Below, piece by piece: positions 31,460-43,635 of a stretch of DNA of 64,000 bases. The position numbers and the translations under genes were made by a program. The stretch spans positions 1-64,000 of the forward strand of contig JASANC010005476.1 of the NCBI GenBank assembly GCA_030248135.1, given 5' to 3'. The notes under the pieces are model-generated. The model was given only the letters and a program-made list of their open reading frames with translations. It was not told the origin of the DNA and ran no database searches. Source of the DNA: Theristus sp. LFF4_11. Its lineage: Eukaryota; Nematoda; Chromadorea; Monhysterida; Xyalidae. Within the stretch, counting starts at the first letter, position 1; each line of letters begins with the position of its first letter.

Positions 31460-32374
31460 CAGGGTGGGCCAAAAAAAAAGGTTCCATTTTCAAACTGCTG
31501 TCACTGGCTGGTGTTTTAATATTATGAGCTGAAATTTTCAGCACTGATAAAACATGTGTTGCCATTTTACTGACAAAAATTTTTTTTTCCGATATATAAT
31601 TCCTAGCGCTCACTGTGGCAAATTTTCTAAAAAGCTCGAAAAATCACAAATTGATTGAAATGAGTGCAAGAAAAAAATTAGTATCAAGATGCGTGATTCA
31701 ATTTTGAAACTGTTGCGAAGGTGACAAATGGGTCTTTTTGGATACCCGTGATAGTTCAAATCATGCGCTCAGAGTGGAAAGGTCTCACACTTAAATTGCA
31801 TTTGAGCACCTCGAGCGAAATTCTGATGTTTCACAACGGACTCGAGTCAGCAGCCATGCGACTGCGACAGAAAGAATTGTTCAGTTGACTTTTTGTTTTC
31901 TGTGTTGCTCTGTCTGTTAATTTGTTTCTTTTGAAAAGTTTTTCTGCGGATTGAATAAAAACAGTGTTTCAGTTTCAGTTTTCTGCAGTTTCGTCATGGT
32001 TAAGTGGACAGCAGAACAACGGGTCTGGTGTGCTATCTGGTGGGAGCAATCTGAAAGTTTTTCTGTAGTGACGCGCCAGTTTCGCGTAAAATTCCATCCA
32101 GCGGCTGCCGGACGACAAACCTTGATGATGATTTGGATGTCTATGAGCAATGATTCGTTGTGAAATTCTTGGTTAAAATCCGTTTTTTTTGAAAATTTGG
32201 GAATTTTTAAAAATTGTGCTGTAAAACTGAATCTACTTGACCAAACTGGATAAAAATTTTGTCAGAAAAATGGCATCACATGTTTTATCAATGCTGAAAA
32301 TTTCAGCTCATAATATTGAAACACCAGCCAGTGACAGCAGTTTGAAAATGGAACCTTTTTTTTGGCCCACCCTG
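31460..32374 (+). mobile_element. Mariner-like element with truncated transposase, nested in the foldback
   Basis: TIRs beginning CAGGGTGGGCCAAAAAA, roughly 150 bp long, are flanked by TA at 31458-31459 and 32375-32376. It interrupts a satellite unit within GAGTC-TA-TATTT. At 915 bp it keeps only the start of a transposase reading frame. Confidence 0.88.
31996..32163 (+). pseudogene. Transposase N-terminal fragment
   Basis: From ATG at 31996 it reads MVKWTAEQRVWCAIWWEQS then SFSVVTRQFRVKFHP, resembling the N-terminal helix-turn-helix domain of animal mariner-related transposases. The frame ends after about 56 codons, with no catalytic DDE/D region, so it is a remnant. Confidence 0.6.
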
Positions 32375-34536
32375 TATATATTTCTGGATTTTTTGTCTCA
32401 CGTTGCGAGTTGTGTGGTTTTTTGGTGCCATTTTGAGTTTCCGTGTTACTACTGTCACATAAGTCCTCGTCTGAGCCTGGTTAGAGTTTAAAATAATGTG
32501 AGAGCAATCTGCCGTTGGATTTTCAAAATTTTCCATTAGACGTTTTCTAAGATTTTTGGAACACCTGGAAACAATGAAATTTTGCAAAATTTTGAAATGT
32601 TTTGTGCGCGGCACTCACACAGGTCATAGTCTAAGTCCGGTTTTATTTTTTTCAGTTGCGCACACGTCCGCAGTATATTGCTATCTACTTTGTTTTTTTT
32701 TATTTGAAGATTCTATTTTTTGGATTTTTCATATTTTTTGTGTAAGGGGTGTTTTTGACGAAATTTAGAATTCTCGACAGAGCGGCAGTGAAACCAGTCC
32801 TAGTCTGAGCTTGGTTGAACGTCATTTCAATGAGACAACAAATTGGCTTTATGATAGAACAGATTTGACACAAAAAGAAAGCTTGGCATGTTTTCTGGAG
32901 TCTTTTTAAAGTCGGTAAATGGGCACTTTTGGTGTCATTTTGAGTTTCCGTGTTACTATTATACCGTCTCATAAGTCCTAGTTTGAAGCTAGTTAAAATT
33001 TAAAACAATGTGGGAGCAACTTGCCGTTAGTGCTGGGCACTTGGATTTTCAAAATTTTACATTAGACGTTTTCTAAGATCTTTGGAACACCTGGAAACAA
33101 TGGAATTTTGCGAAATTTTGAAATGTATTGTGCGCGGCACTCACACAGGTTATAGTCTGAGCCCGGTTTTATTTTTTTGAATTGCGCACACGTCCGCAAT
33201 ATTTTGCTATCTACTTTGTTTTTTTATTTGAAGAGCCTATATTTTTCTGGATTTTTTTATATTTTTTGTGCGAGGGGTATTTTCGACGAAATTCAGCATT
33301 CTCGACAGAGCGGCAGTGAAACCAGTCCTAGTCTGAGCTTGGTTGGACGTCATTTCAATGAGACAACAAGTTGGCTTTATGATAGAATAGGTTTGACACA
33401 AAAAGAAAGCTTGGCATGTTTTCTGGAGTCTTTTTAAAGTCGGTAAATGGGCACTTTTTAGTGTCATTTTGAGTTTCCGTGTTACTACCGTCTCATAAGT
33501 CCTAGTCTGAACCTGGTTAAAATTTAAAACAATGTGGGAGAAACCTGCCGTTAGTGCTGGGCACTTGGATTTTTAAAATTTTACATTAGACGTTTTCTGA
33601 GATCTTTGGAACACCTGGAAACAATGGAATTTTGCGAAATTTTGATTTGTTTTGTGCGCGGCACTCACACAGGTCATAGTCTAAGCCCGATTTTATTTTT
33701 CTCAGTTGCGCACACGTCCGCAGTATATCGCTATTTATTTTGTTTTTTTATTTGAAGAGTCTATATTTTTTTGGATTTTTTATATTTTTTTGTGCAAGGG
33801 GTGTTTTCGACGAAATTTAGCATTTTCGACAGAGCGGCAGTGGAAACAGTTCTGGTCTGAGCTTGGTTAAACGTCATTTCAATGAGACAATAACTTGGCT
33901 TTATGATAGAATAGATTTGACACAAAAAGAAAGCTTGGCATGTTTTCTGGGGTCTTTTTAAAGTCGGTAAATGGGCACTTTTTGGTGTCATTTTGAGTTT
34001 TCGTGTTACTACCGTCTCATAAGTCCTAGTCTGAACCTGGTTAAGGTTTAAAACAATGTGGGAGCAACGCGCCGTTAGTGCTGGGCACTTGGATTTTTAA
34101 AATTTTACATAAGACGTTTTCTGGAGACTTTTGAACATTTAAAAAATGAGCAATTTTGCAAAATTTTGAATTGTTTTGTGCGCGGCACTCACACAGGTCA
34201 TAGTCTGAGCCCGGTTTATTTTTTTTCAGTTGCACACACGTCTCTAGCACGTCGCTATCTACTTTGTTTTTTTTTGTAACCCAACTATGTTTTTTTTAAA
34301 AAATAAAACAATTTAAAAAATCAAGCCTATTTTTCTTCAAAAAATCGGTTTTTTGGCCAAAAGTAATAATTATTTTGGGCCAAAAAAGTTTTTATGGCCG
34401 AAAACAAATTCTTTGTATCCGTGCGATCATTTTGAGTGGTCGATGACCCAATTTGACTAATGTATGCGCAAAAAAAGCTATGGCCCGCATCATGGCAACA
34501 TTCTCGTGTGGTCAGTGACGGGACCCTGGAAAAAAG

Positions 34537-36101
34537 CAATTTTTCTAATTGTTTACTTTGATTTGAAACACATGTCTGTGAGAAGTCTGCGGAACAATAA
34601 TGAACACACATAAATCCGATGAATTTTTCAATTTTCAAGTGATCAGAAATGCATTTTCTGCGAAACGATGCAAAAAGTCGGCAATTTACGCCACAAGAAC
34701 ATGACCACATATTTGTTGCAGAAAAGCAGGGAAGTGCAAGTCAGAGCAAGGGGTGCGCATTGAGAATTGTTTCGACGTCGATAAAAAGAATTCATCGCAC
34801 TGCTAACCGTGACATAATATACATTTGTGGATAACGGAATACAACAACAACTAGAGTCGAATGTTAAAAAAAACTTCGAACTGTGTTTTTATCGCGGCTG
34901 GTTCTCGACACGATTTTTCACCAAAAATCCCTGATAATAAGTGAAATTGATCATTGAAACTCCATTTAACGATACTTATTTTTTTCTGTTTTTTCTGCAT
35001 ACAATATGCCTTAACAATTACGAACGCAATTGAAGCTGGTTCGCGTCGAGGCCAAAAACTGTATGCACCGTACTCCGTCGGGTTGGTCGGGTTTGGCTTA
35101 ATTGACCGCGTAAGCACTATTTGCGTAATTATTATTTCATGCGTCGCCGCTCCAAGCCTGTCGTACAAAAAAACAACAACAGGAACATACAGAGCAGGTG
35201 TAAATACACAGAAATAACACAGAAAAAAACAGGTTAGGTAAGTAAGTTAGTTTAGAAATATAGTTGGGTGGGCTCCCAATTTACAAGATAGTTCATGGGA
35301 TCGCCTTGTATAAAAAACTGTGGAATGAACCGATGCTGTTCGGTGTTTCAATCGGTCTCGACACGAACTGCAGCTGCAACAATAAAAAAACTGCTGAAAT
35401 GAAGATTTACAGAAAACAATCGCAACAAAAATTAGCTGGTAATAATCTTTAACGAAAAAGGGACACGCACAAATCGTGTATCGGCCGAAACCAAAATATG
35501 GCAGAAGCCGCACTCTAGAAAACTTGGACAATTCAAGACAGTGTTAGTGACCGGGTAACCGAGTTCGCATGTATTATCGTTTTTTTTCAATCAGCTTTTT
35601 TCTGGAACAGCTGATATGTCCAAGAATTGCGTTTAGATCAGCAACTGACACAAATGAATGTATTGCTGACATGAAAAAAACTACGCGTCAGCACTAAGAA
35701 GACAGAACCAAAAAGAAACAATTGGTTCGGCGGTGAGGTTTCTTTCACACCGCCCATCCAGTTCCAGCAAAGCCATCAAATCAACAGACATATACAGGAA
35801 AAAAACTGGACCATAGTGAATCCATGTGTGACAGCAGAGCACCGATGCAACGAACAAAAGTCGCATATCGTACTCGTATACACACGATTCAAATAAGTGG
35901 ACAAGCCGAGCGTGTGGGCCACTTGATCGTCAAGCGGTGCAAGTTTTCCAGAAATTGTGGTAAAAACGATCAAAGAATACTCAGACAAAAAAATGCAACT
36001 GCCAGAGCGCCACACCACACCACGACCGATCCACTGTGCGTGTGTGTGTGCGGTCTTCGACGGTCTGAATTTTAACATGGCCGCATCGGCTATGCGGCTG
36101 T
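34537..36101. other. Intergenic DNA between two hAT elements
   Basis: An 87-codon plus-strand frame at 34954-35217 starts with a hydrophobic stretch but has no family resemblance. Nothing else supported. Confidence 0.45.
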
Positions 36102-36109
36102 ATGTGAAC

Positions 36110-37337
36110 TAGGGGTGGGTCGGTATAAAAAACGGTTTTTTTCGGTATAAAAAACGGTATAAAAAACGGTTTTTTATACCAGCGCCAAAAAAGGGCCAGA
36201 ATATCTTACCGATATTTTACCGCGTAAATTTTGGTTTTTTTTCCGGTTTTTTATACCGCCGAAGGACCTAAATTTCAATTTTTGAAATCACTCAAAATGC
36301 ACTGTATTCCGCACATCCATTTCAATTTTTCACTTTCGCCACTTCAGAACTTGATGTTCTGGAGAACACAATTCACGCTCTTGGTATAAATAAAGCACCC
36401 TGAGACCCGTGCCTCTCCTTCCACGTCCCATCTCGGTCGACCGCCAAGCCAATGGGCTGGCTCTGGTCGGCGTTCGCTTTATTTTCCAGCTTTGTTCTTT
36501 GTTTATCTGTTCAAGTTTGGTCTACATGGCAATGTTGTGTTTCGTAGTTTAACAGCTTCACGCTTTTTCCGCTTTAAATCTGCTGCTTGCGCTTTTTATG
36601 CTAGTTCTTTTGTTGACAAAGTGAAGAAACTAATACAGCAAAGATTTGGTTATTTTTCAGAATTCGGTTAAATTTTCAACAATAAACGAAAAATGCCGCG
36701 ATATTTATTCAGTCAAATTTCTTGAAATTTTGTGTCTTTGAACTCGGAAATTGCTCAAAGTTTTGTTGGTGATGTCTTCGTGCTGTTGTACTGGTGATAG
36801 TGACCCGAATCTCCATCTGATTTTTTTGCTCTTTCAATTTTGTTCTTGGTTCACTTCTTTCGTCTGTGCGGGTTCGTGATTCTTTTTGTCTTTCGGTGAT
36901 CTTTTGTGTTTAGAAATGCGGTAAAATGCGAAATTGTTGTGCAGTTACATATCTCTCGATCGTGTCAGTTCAATTGATTTGCATGTATCACATTCCTTGC
37001 TGTTGCACATGTCAATCTGTCTTGCGTTAGCTTTTTTTGTTTTAAACTCGCATCTGATAATTTTTCTGATGCTGCATTCTCTCTAAGCGCCACCGATTCA
37101 AATAAAATCAAGATTGGAATACGTTTCCATTGAAACACATACAGTTTCTGGCTAGAATTGTGGTCTTTTACTCATTATTCAGCGGTTTGCGTAAAATCAG
37201 AGTACCAGAAATTGTCGCAATCACAGGATTCTTCAGATACTGGGTCGGTAAAAAAACCGGGTATAAAGAACCGGACGCGGTATAAAAAACCGTTTTATAT
37301 ACATGGATTTGAAAAAAACCGTTTTTTACCACCCCTA
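36110..37337. mobile_element. hAT-type non-autonomous element
   Basis: Ends TAGGGGTGGGTCGGTA and ACCACCCCTA are flanked by 8 bp duplications ATGTGAAC at 36102-36109 and 37338-37345. Subterminal GGTATAAAAAACGGT motifs form hairpins at both ends. The 1.2 kb interior has no recognisable transposase. Confidence 0.85.
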
Positions 37338-37459
37338 ATGTGAACTCGTACTGTGGCGTCGGGCTCTGTACTTCCAGAGTACAGGGCTCGCTATTTTGAC
37401 GAAATATAAACGGCACTCTTTTTGCGCTACTGCGGCAGCAGCGAGAATGCATGTATATT

Positions 37460-40170
37460 TGAGCGATGCGAAAGACACATCGGCCCCCGAAAATGACACA
37501 CACACACACACATATACACAGACGAAAAATGCCCATGAACACAACACAGCCACTGAGCCAATTCGGAAATACACGTGCGCGCGCACACGGCACACGGCGC
37601 GATTGTCGCCATTTTTGCAAAGGAGCGCGCACGTCGGTTTTGGCGTATAAAAAAGGCACCGATGGAAGCCCGGCGAGCGCTCAACCAGTCGACCATGTCG
37701 AACTTTCATACGCTCGGCGGCTTCAGGCGCTCTCTACACGAGAGAACGCGACGGCGCCAAAGAGAGGAGAGAGACGGTGTGCGTTTCACGGCATATGTGC
37801 ATTTTTCTCCCGCTCTCTCTGTCGAAACAGCAGCACCACGCTAAAAGAACAAACTGCGCGTGTGCGCGCATTCGCGGTGCGTGGCGCATATCATACATAC
37901 GCACGCCCGTCGGTACAAATGGGCCGTTGGTGGGCCGCAGATTCGCGCAAAAACGAGTGACAGAGACGCCGAAAAAACGGCCGTGGGTGGACGGTATGCG
38001 CGCGCGAGATATGCCGCTGCTGATACACGCGCAGACACGGACGCACACACACACAGCGTACAGTGTATAGCCATGTGCGGGTGTGCATGCGCGATGGGCG
38101 AGAGACGAGTATGAAGAAACAAAAATGAGCGCTCGCGCATGATGCGTGCATGCTGCCGCCGCCGCCGCACGCCGCTCGGGCAGCACAAAAAAGCGCCCGC
38201 CGAAGTCACAGGGACACACGCACGCACGCACGCATGTGAAAATGGTGCGCGCGCGCGTGTGTGCACACATAGACGCATAAAAACTGGGGGGTGCACTCCA
38301 AATAGACGCATGGACCTGGCGGGCGCAGAGAAGCATGCGTGTGTGGATACACCTTCTAAGTAGTGTGTGTGTGTGCACAGCATTCAGGCAAACGGACACA
38401 CACACACACTCACACACAAACCGCTCACCGTCGCGCGCGTGTGTGCTTTAGCTTGCTTCTAGCAAGCTAGCAGTTTTTGGCGCTCTGCAGAAACACACAC
38501 ACACACAGAGACACACGCAAGCGTAACGCAAACCAAACACATGCGACATGAGCGACTCGCTCACAGCGCAGCGACCGTAGAATGCTGGACTGATAAGCTC
38601 AGTACGATTGATATCGTACTGGGCCTCGATGCAATCCATGTATCTACACAGGCTTCTGACGGTAATAGAAATGTTTTACGTTTTTTACGATCTCTTTCCT
38701 TCACATATTCTTTCCCGACGAATCAGATTCAACTCACAATCAGATCGTGTCGAGACCTATATTCGATAGTAATCGAACGCTGTGAGTTGAGAATTGTGCC
38801 ATTCAACTGCACATTAGCCCTCAGACGAGTCCACCGCCGTGGTACGACACGCCCGTGTTCTGTGTGCGCCAGCGTGCAAGCACAATAATAGCTGACACAC
38901 GCAGCTACAGCGCCAGCGCCACACAATAATATGTGTGTTCAAACGCGAGAGTTATTTGTGTGTGTCCTCTGTAGCTTGCTGTACAAGCATCGCACAGTAT
39001 ATAGTGCGTTGTGTCGTGTGTGTGTGTGTGCGTGTGTGTATGTGTGAGTTATGCATGCCAACATTGCGCCGGGCGTTAGCAGCAGGCAGCGCGCGGTGTG
39101 CCCGACGCAGTTATGGCTCTTGTGCATGTAAGTGAGTGTGCGTGCGTGCGTGGATGAGCACACACAGACACACATGCAGACAAACGCAACGGGAAGCGGG
39201 AAGCACACTGTCTGCGTCTGCCCGCTGAAGCTGCTGTTGGCTAGCAAGCGGGACGTGCTTCTGTGTGTGTCTGTGCGCTTTTTTCCGCGCACTACACACA
39301 GATATACTGCAGCCCGGCGCACTTGAATAGTATCATGCTACAAGCATGTACTGCACATTTACATGTCTCTCTGTGACGTATGTACACCCGGGTTCCCCCC
39401 GTTCTGCCCAGCGTTGTGTTTGTTTCGACAAATGGACCGTGGTCGATGAACGCATACACACGCACGGAACAGTCCACTTGTTTTTGTATGTGAGCGTATT
39501 GCATGCGCATTATTGCATTTTTGGCGCGCAACTTTGTTGCGCGCGCGTGCGCCTGGGAGTGTCGTGATCCCAATGCGCGAAACAATGGCGCAATGAGGAA
39601 CCATGTAGAGCACACACACACACACAGGGAGAGAGAAGCAACAGTCAAACAAGCCAAGAGCAGTGACAACACCACCGCCATATAGCGCAATTGCACTATC
39701 CGGCTATATATTGAGTACACATATACACGCGCACACTTCATGTCACAACTAACTGCCATCATGCAAATAATGCACATGAGCGATATAATGTACACATACA
39801 AACAAGCATGTGTATAGTTTTCGGGGCGTGTATATATGCATGTGCGTACATCGAATGCTGTGTGCTGGCATAAAGCGCCATGACACGAGCGAAAAGACGT
39901 GTGTACATGCATGTGTACATGTACGATTCACAAAACTGTACAGTGAGGAACGTGTCAATGTATGTATGTATTCTGCGACGAACCGGCGACTGCCAGCAGC
40001 GCACAACCGATACTGATCCATTGTGGCATCATGATATCGCGCGCACTTGTTGCGGCGTGTGCTGCGTGTGTATGCATCACTGCGTGACATGCAAATTAGT
40101 GCACGGACGCACACACACACACGTCCGGCGTCAAAAACACACTGTGTCCATGCTCTGTGTGTGTGTGTGC
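37460..40170. repeat. CA/TG/GC-rich simple-repeat block
   Basis: About 2.7 kb dominated by short (CA)n, (TG)n, (GC)n and CGCACG tracts, for example near 37497, 38043, 38397, 39019 and 39612. Alternating purine-pyrimidine runs are frequent. Many overlapping ORFs on both strands follow from this composition. No gene or element ends recognised. Confidence 0.8.
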
Positions 40171-40709
40171 AGTTTGTTTCAAAAACTGAGGTCACACAGA
40201 GTCGCAGTGCTGGAAAAACTGCTCTGCTAGACACAAATTTTTATGACGCTGCTGACAGCTCAGTGTCGCAAGAACAGCGGAACATGCCGCGAGAAGGGGA
40301 TATGGAACAATGATTGCGGTGTGTGCTGTGTCGCAGTCTCGCTTTGCTGAAAAACTAGCAAGACGTGCATAAAGCTTCATTAAAGCTTATTATCTTTTCT
40401 GCCGGACGATATGACGATCGTTGACATATGTCAGACAGAATCAACACTCGTTTGTATCGTGTCAAGACCCCCAATACTCAAGCTTTCTCGGCTTAAGTGG
40501 TTCGAGAGGGGCACATCACTGATGAGGCCACCCCTCTTCTGCATATGATGTTGGCCAGGCCGAAATGCAGAGAACCACCATACAAATTGGTTGATTTGAC
40601 TTGGTACAGGCGGTCACTCATTCGACTGACCAAAGGCGTTTGCACCGACGCAGTCAACATCCACCAGTTGAATGGATGGATTAAATCTACAAATTGATGA
40701 GTGTCGCCA

Positions 40710-41120
40710 GACAACGACAATCACCAGAAAATGGGGTGCGAGGCGTGCCTGCCTCCGTCGGAAGCCCTGGCTTGCACCGTCTGATCATCGGGATCCGGAC
40801 AGATGCCTCCTTCCTGGTACCCCACTTGGCGTTGGAGCTCGCCCGACAGCCTGCCGTGCAGAGGAGTGCTGGTGCGCGCCTTCGTCCGGAAGCCGAGCTC
40901 CTTGGTACCCCGGCAGGTTTGCGTCCCTGGCATCCGCTGCACAGCGGTGCTAAACGGGTATGGCATTTTCGCGGAGCTCGCAGGGAAAGCAGCCGCATGA
41001 CTGCCATGTAGCTCTCGGCGCAACACTTGAGCTGGACTGGCATGAGTGACAATCACTCGCCAGCAGTGAAACAAAACAAAAACCCAGGGTGGTTGAAAGT
41101 TCTTGCACCCCGGGCAACCT
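40710..41120. other. GC-rich island, unassigned
   Basis: About 400 bp markedly richer in GC than both flanks, with overlapping ORFs of 100-120 codons on both strands. None matches a family I know and no splice context stands out. Could be a fragment of an unrecognised element. Confidence 0.4.
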
Positions 41121-42788
41121 GGTCGACGCTAAATTGCTGCAACGAGCGGCGGCAATGAACAACAACAATAACAGTAAACTCCAATGGTTGAATACAGGCT
41201 TAATTCCAGAGTTGTGTAATGGAATATTTCAACAAAAAATCAACGATTCTCTTAGGAGGCTAACTTTTTTTCGGTAAGCAAAGCTGATTGACAGCTGTTC
41301 GAACTTGAACTGCCATGTCCTGAGGAAAAAAGCAAAAAAGCGCCCTGGCGTTTAATGCCACTAGCTGCCCCTTAAGCAAAGAAAAAGAAATTGCAAAAAA
41401 ATGATATTGATCACATTACCGAAGGTTCGTTATAAAAAACCGGCAGCAGACACTGAAATTACATTTTTTTGTGACACGAACCTGTGTAATCTGGTCATGG
41501 TATTGTTTCATAGTTGGCCGTCGCGAGACAACGAATCACGTCAGCAACCAATTCAATCCGAAAGCAGGCGGCACACGACCAGTGGTAGTTGGCTGTTCAC
41601 GCATATCGGAAACTGTTATTGTTGAAAAACAACACTGAACATGCAAAAAGAAAAATAAACAAAAACACAGTTTTACTCACTGGGTGGGAACGGCAAAACA
41701 GAACACAACACGAACGATTATGCGGAACTTTGGTATTGTGACGAGCTCACTCACTGCTACTGCAGTTAGCTGCAAATGAACTTCACGTACATTATCATGA
41801 ATTTTCTAATTCCAGACGAACGAACATTCGTCAGTGACCCCAATAACACCATTTGACGAATCTAATGGACACAATCCGAATCGTTGCAGTGAGATCGTGT
41901 CGAGACGCTAAGACGCAGTCTAAAAACCTGAGAGTGCGAGTGCAGACATAAAAGCTGTGCAGGCAACTATGACCCATGGATGTCTTGAATTTGATCATTC
42001 GTAGTCATTAGCTGTAGCGATACACGGCGCATGCTCATTCGACCAATCAGCGAGCTCCAAATAAAAAACGGGATAATAAGAAACATGCAAAAAAGCACTT
42101 TTCAACGTAAAGGCTGCGGACAAGCACAAGCTAATCCAAAACGGAAAACAAAAAAAAGTAAAACGCCTCTCTCCAGCCGATGATAATTGCTGTTTTATTG
42201 TTGGTGTCACGATGAACCACATGAAACTGCATTGCAAAGAAACCAAAAAATCATCTATCATACAGACTTTTGCGCGTTCGCATTTGACAGAAACAAAACA
42301 GAACAAAAAACTTTTAAAAAATCTGTTTATCACAATACACTTTTTTATCATGTCACGACGCTTTCAGACAGATTTTTGAAGATAACAGCGGAACACAATT
42401 TGAATAGAGCATTTGCAAGCCTTTGTTGTAACAGAAACAAGACAATTTTTCTTGATTTGATTCAAACCAAAAACTACAAAAAATGAACAAAATTCAGAGT
42501 CAGAAAAATCAACCAATCAGAAACAAACATCGTTGCATTTTTCACGCGTAGCACAGTATATCATATCTTCAAGTATTTATTCACTATGTACTAAAAATGA
42601 CAAGAAATGGGATATTTTCTCGACAAAATGTAGGAACGCAACAAGTAATACATCAGCATTTTTTCAAATCATAACAACACAGAATTCTTGCAAACAGAAA
42701 TTAAAAAAAACGAAAAAAAACCATGGCGACCGAAAGATGAACTAGCATAGCGGCCAAACAATGACAAATATTGTGCGCGTTGTGTAAA
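41121..42788. other. Unassigned intergenic DNA
   Basis: AT-rich with short open frames only. A TTTATT at about 42573 could be the minus-strand polyadenylation signal of the TOCA gene. Confidence 0.45.
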
Positions 42789-42966
42789 GTCCTTGTCTGA
42801 AGACCTTGCACACGTGTTCTTCGCGCAATGTTCGCCAGTCGCAAACAAACACACTGGCAGACACATACGATACGACGGTGTACCACGCACGACAACATTG
42901 CACTGTGCCAGTGTGTTTCTCTGCGCCACATTAGACTGCTATTGTGTCGTGTCTTCAGACAAGGAC
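42789..42966. mobile_element. MITE with 16 bp perfect TIRs (GTCCTTGTCTGAAGAC family)
   Basis: GTCCTTGTCTGAAGAC at 42789-42804 and its exact complement at 42951-42966. Inside are a second inverted pair, CACACTGGCAG (42850) and GTGCCAGTGTG (42905), and ACAACATTGC. No clear target duplication. About 670 bp downstream of the TOCA stop. Confidence 0.82.
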
Positions 42967-43361
42967 CAGATGATCACACGCGCTGAACGACAACGAAAAA
43001 GAAACGCCATTGATTTATCAGCAAGGAAACCAGCTCAGCCAGCCTCAGTAAGCAGTGATTGTGTTCGTTAGCCCGCTAAAAGCACAAAAAATATTGTAAC
43101 ACAGACGGGAAACGCACACTAGGCCGGTGTAGTGTCAATTGGAAAAATTAAACATGTGCTTTCATTGCATGTCGTCAAACGCACAACAGAGTCACGATGG
43201 CTGCTGATTGGCTACCATCGGACCAATCAGCGCACACGGTTCAAATCAAACGCACTGGCTGCGAACAGATCAACTGGCTGTGCGTTCAACTGAAAACGAT
43301 AATAAAACTGTATTTCCTTCATTTTCAGGCAATGTACACATGAATTGTCCACTGGTCCAAA

Positions 43362-43540
43362 GTCCTTGTCTGCGTATTGGCACACTCTGCTGTTCTATAG
43401 CGATGTTTCACACACACACGCACAGTAGTCCTCAGGCACCCCTTGTTGTGCCAGTGTGTTTGCTCATAGACTCACACAAGGCAGTGCATGTCGTGCCAGT
43501 GCGTTTGTTTGTAGCGTCACACCGCAAAAACAAAGCACAG
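43362..43540. mobile_element. Probable degraded MITE of the GTCCTTGTC family
   Basis: Starts GTCCTTGTCTGCG and holds two inverted core motifs, TGCCAGTGTG at 43449 and GTGCCAGTGCG at 43496. No clear right end. Lies in the region just downstream of the TOCA stop. Confidence 0.45.
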
Positions 43541-43635
43541 TGGTGCAACGGTGTTTACAGCGAGACAAGCACTCCACCGAACAGATGAACATCAACAGAA
43601 TATACATCACGACACTCAGTGGGGTACCACTGAGC

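Larger units (their letters stand above)
30755..34250 (-). repeat. Right arm satellite array, inverted copy
   Basis: Reverse complement of the left arm, with the GCGCGGCACTCACAC landmark near 31.36, 32.61, 33.13, 33.66 and 34.18 kb. Interrupted by elements at 30805-31285 and 31460-32374. Confidence 0.88.
28018..34528. mobile_element. Giant foldback element, hAT-type ends, satellite-like inverted arms
   Basis: Ends read CAGGGTCCCGTCACTGACC and its reverse complement, flanked by identical 8 bp duplications GAAAAAAG at 28010-28017 and 34529-34536. About 280 bp of terminal sequence is inverted-repeated at both ends. Inside this, each arm is a tandem array, and the dyad centre is near 30.65 kb. 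Two TA-flanked elements are nested within the right half. An 8 bp duplication plus CAGGG termini fit the hAT superfamily. I see no transposase; short ORFs in the arms are repeats of one another and I do not consider them genes. Confidence 0.9.

Noticed and set aside
28018..34528. CRISPR-like or rRNA/tRNA tandem array
   Set aside because: Units are ~174 and 523 bp with no spacer structure and no rRNA or tRNA sequence. The locus is eukaryotic.
37734..38417. Cys/His-rich ORFs over 200 codons in the CA/TG block
   Set aside because: Open frames on both strands arise from alternating repeats lacking stop codons. Codon use and residue composition are those of simple repeats.
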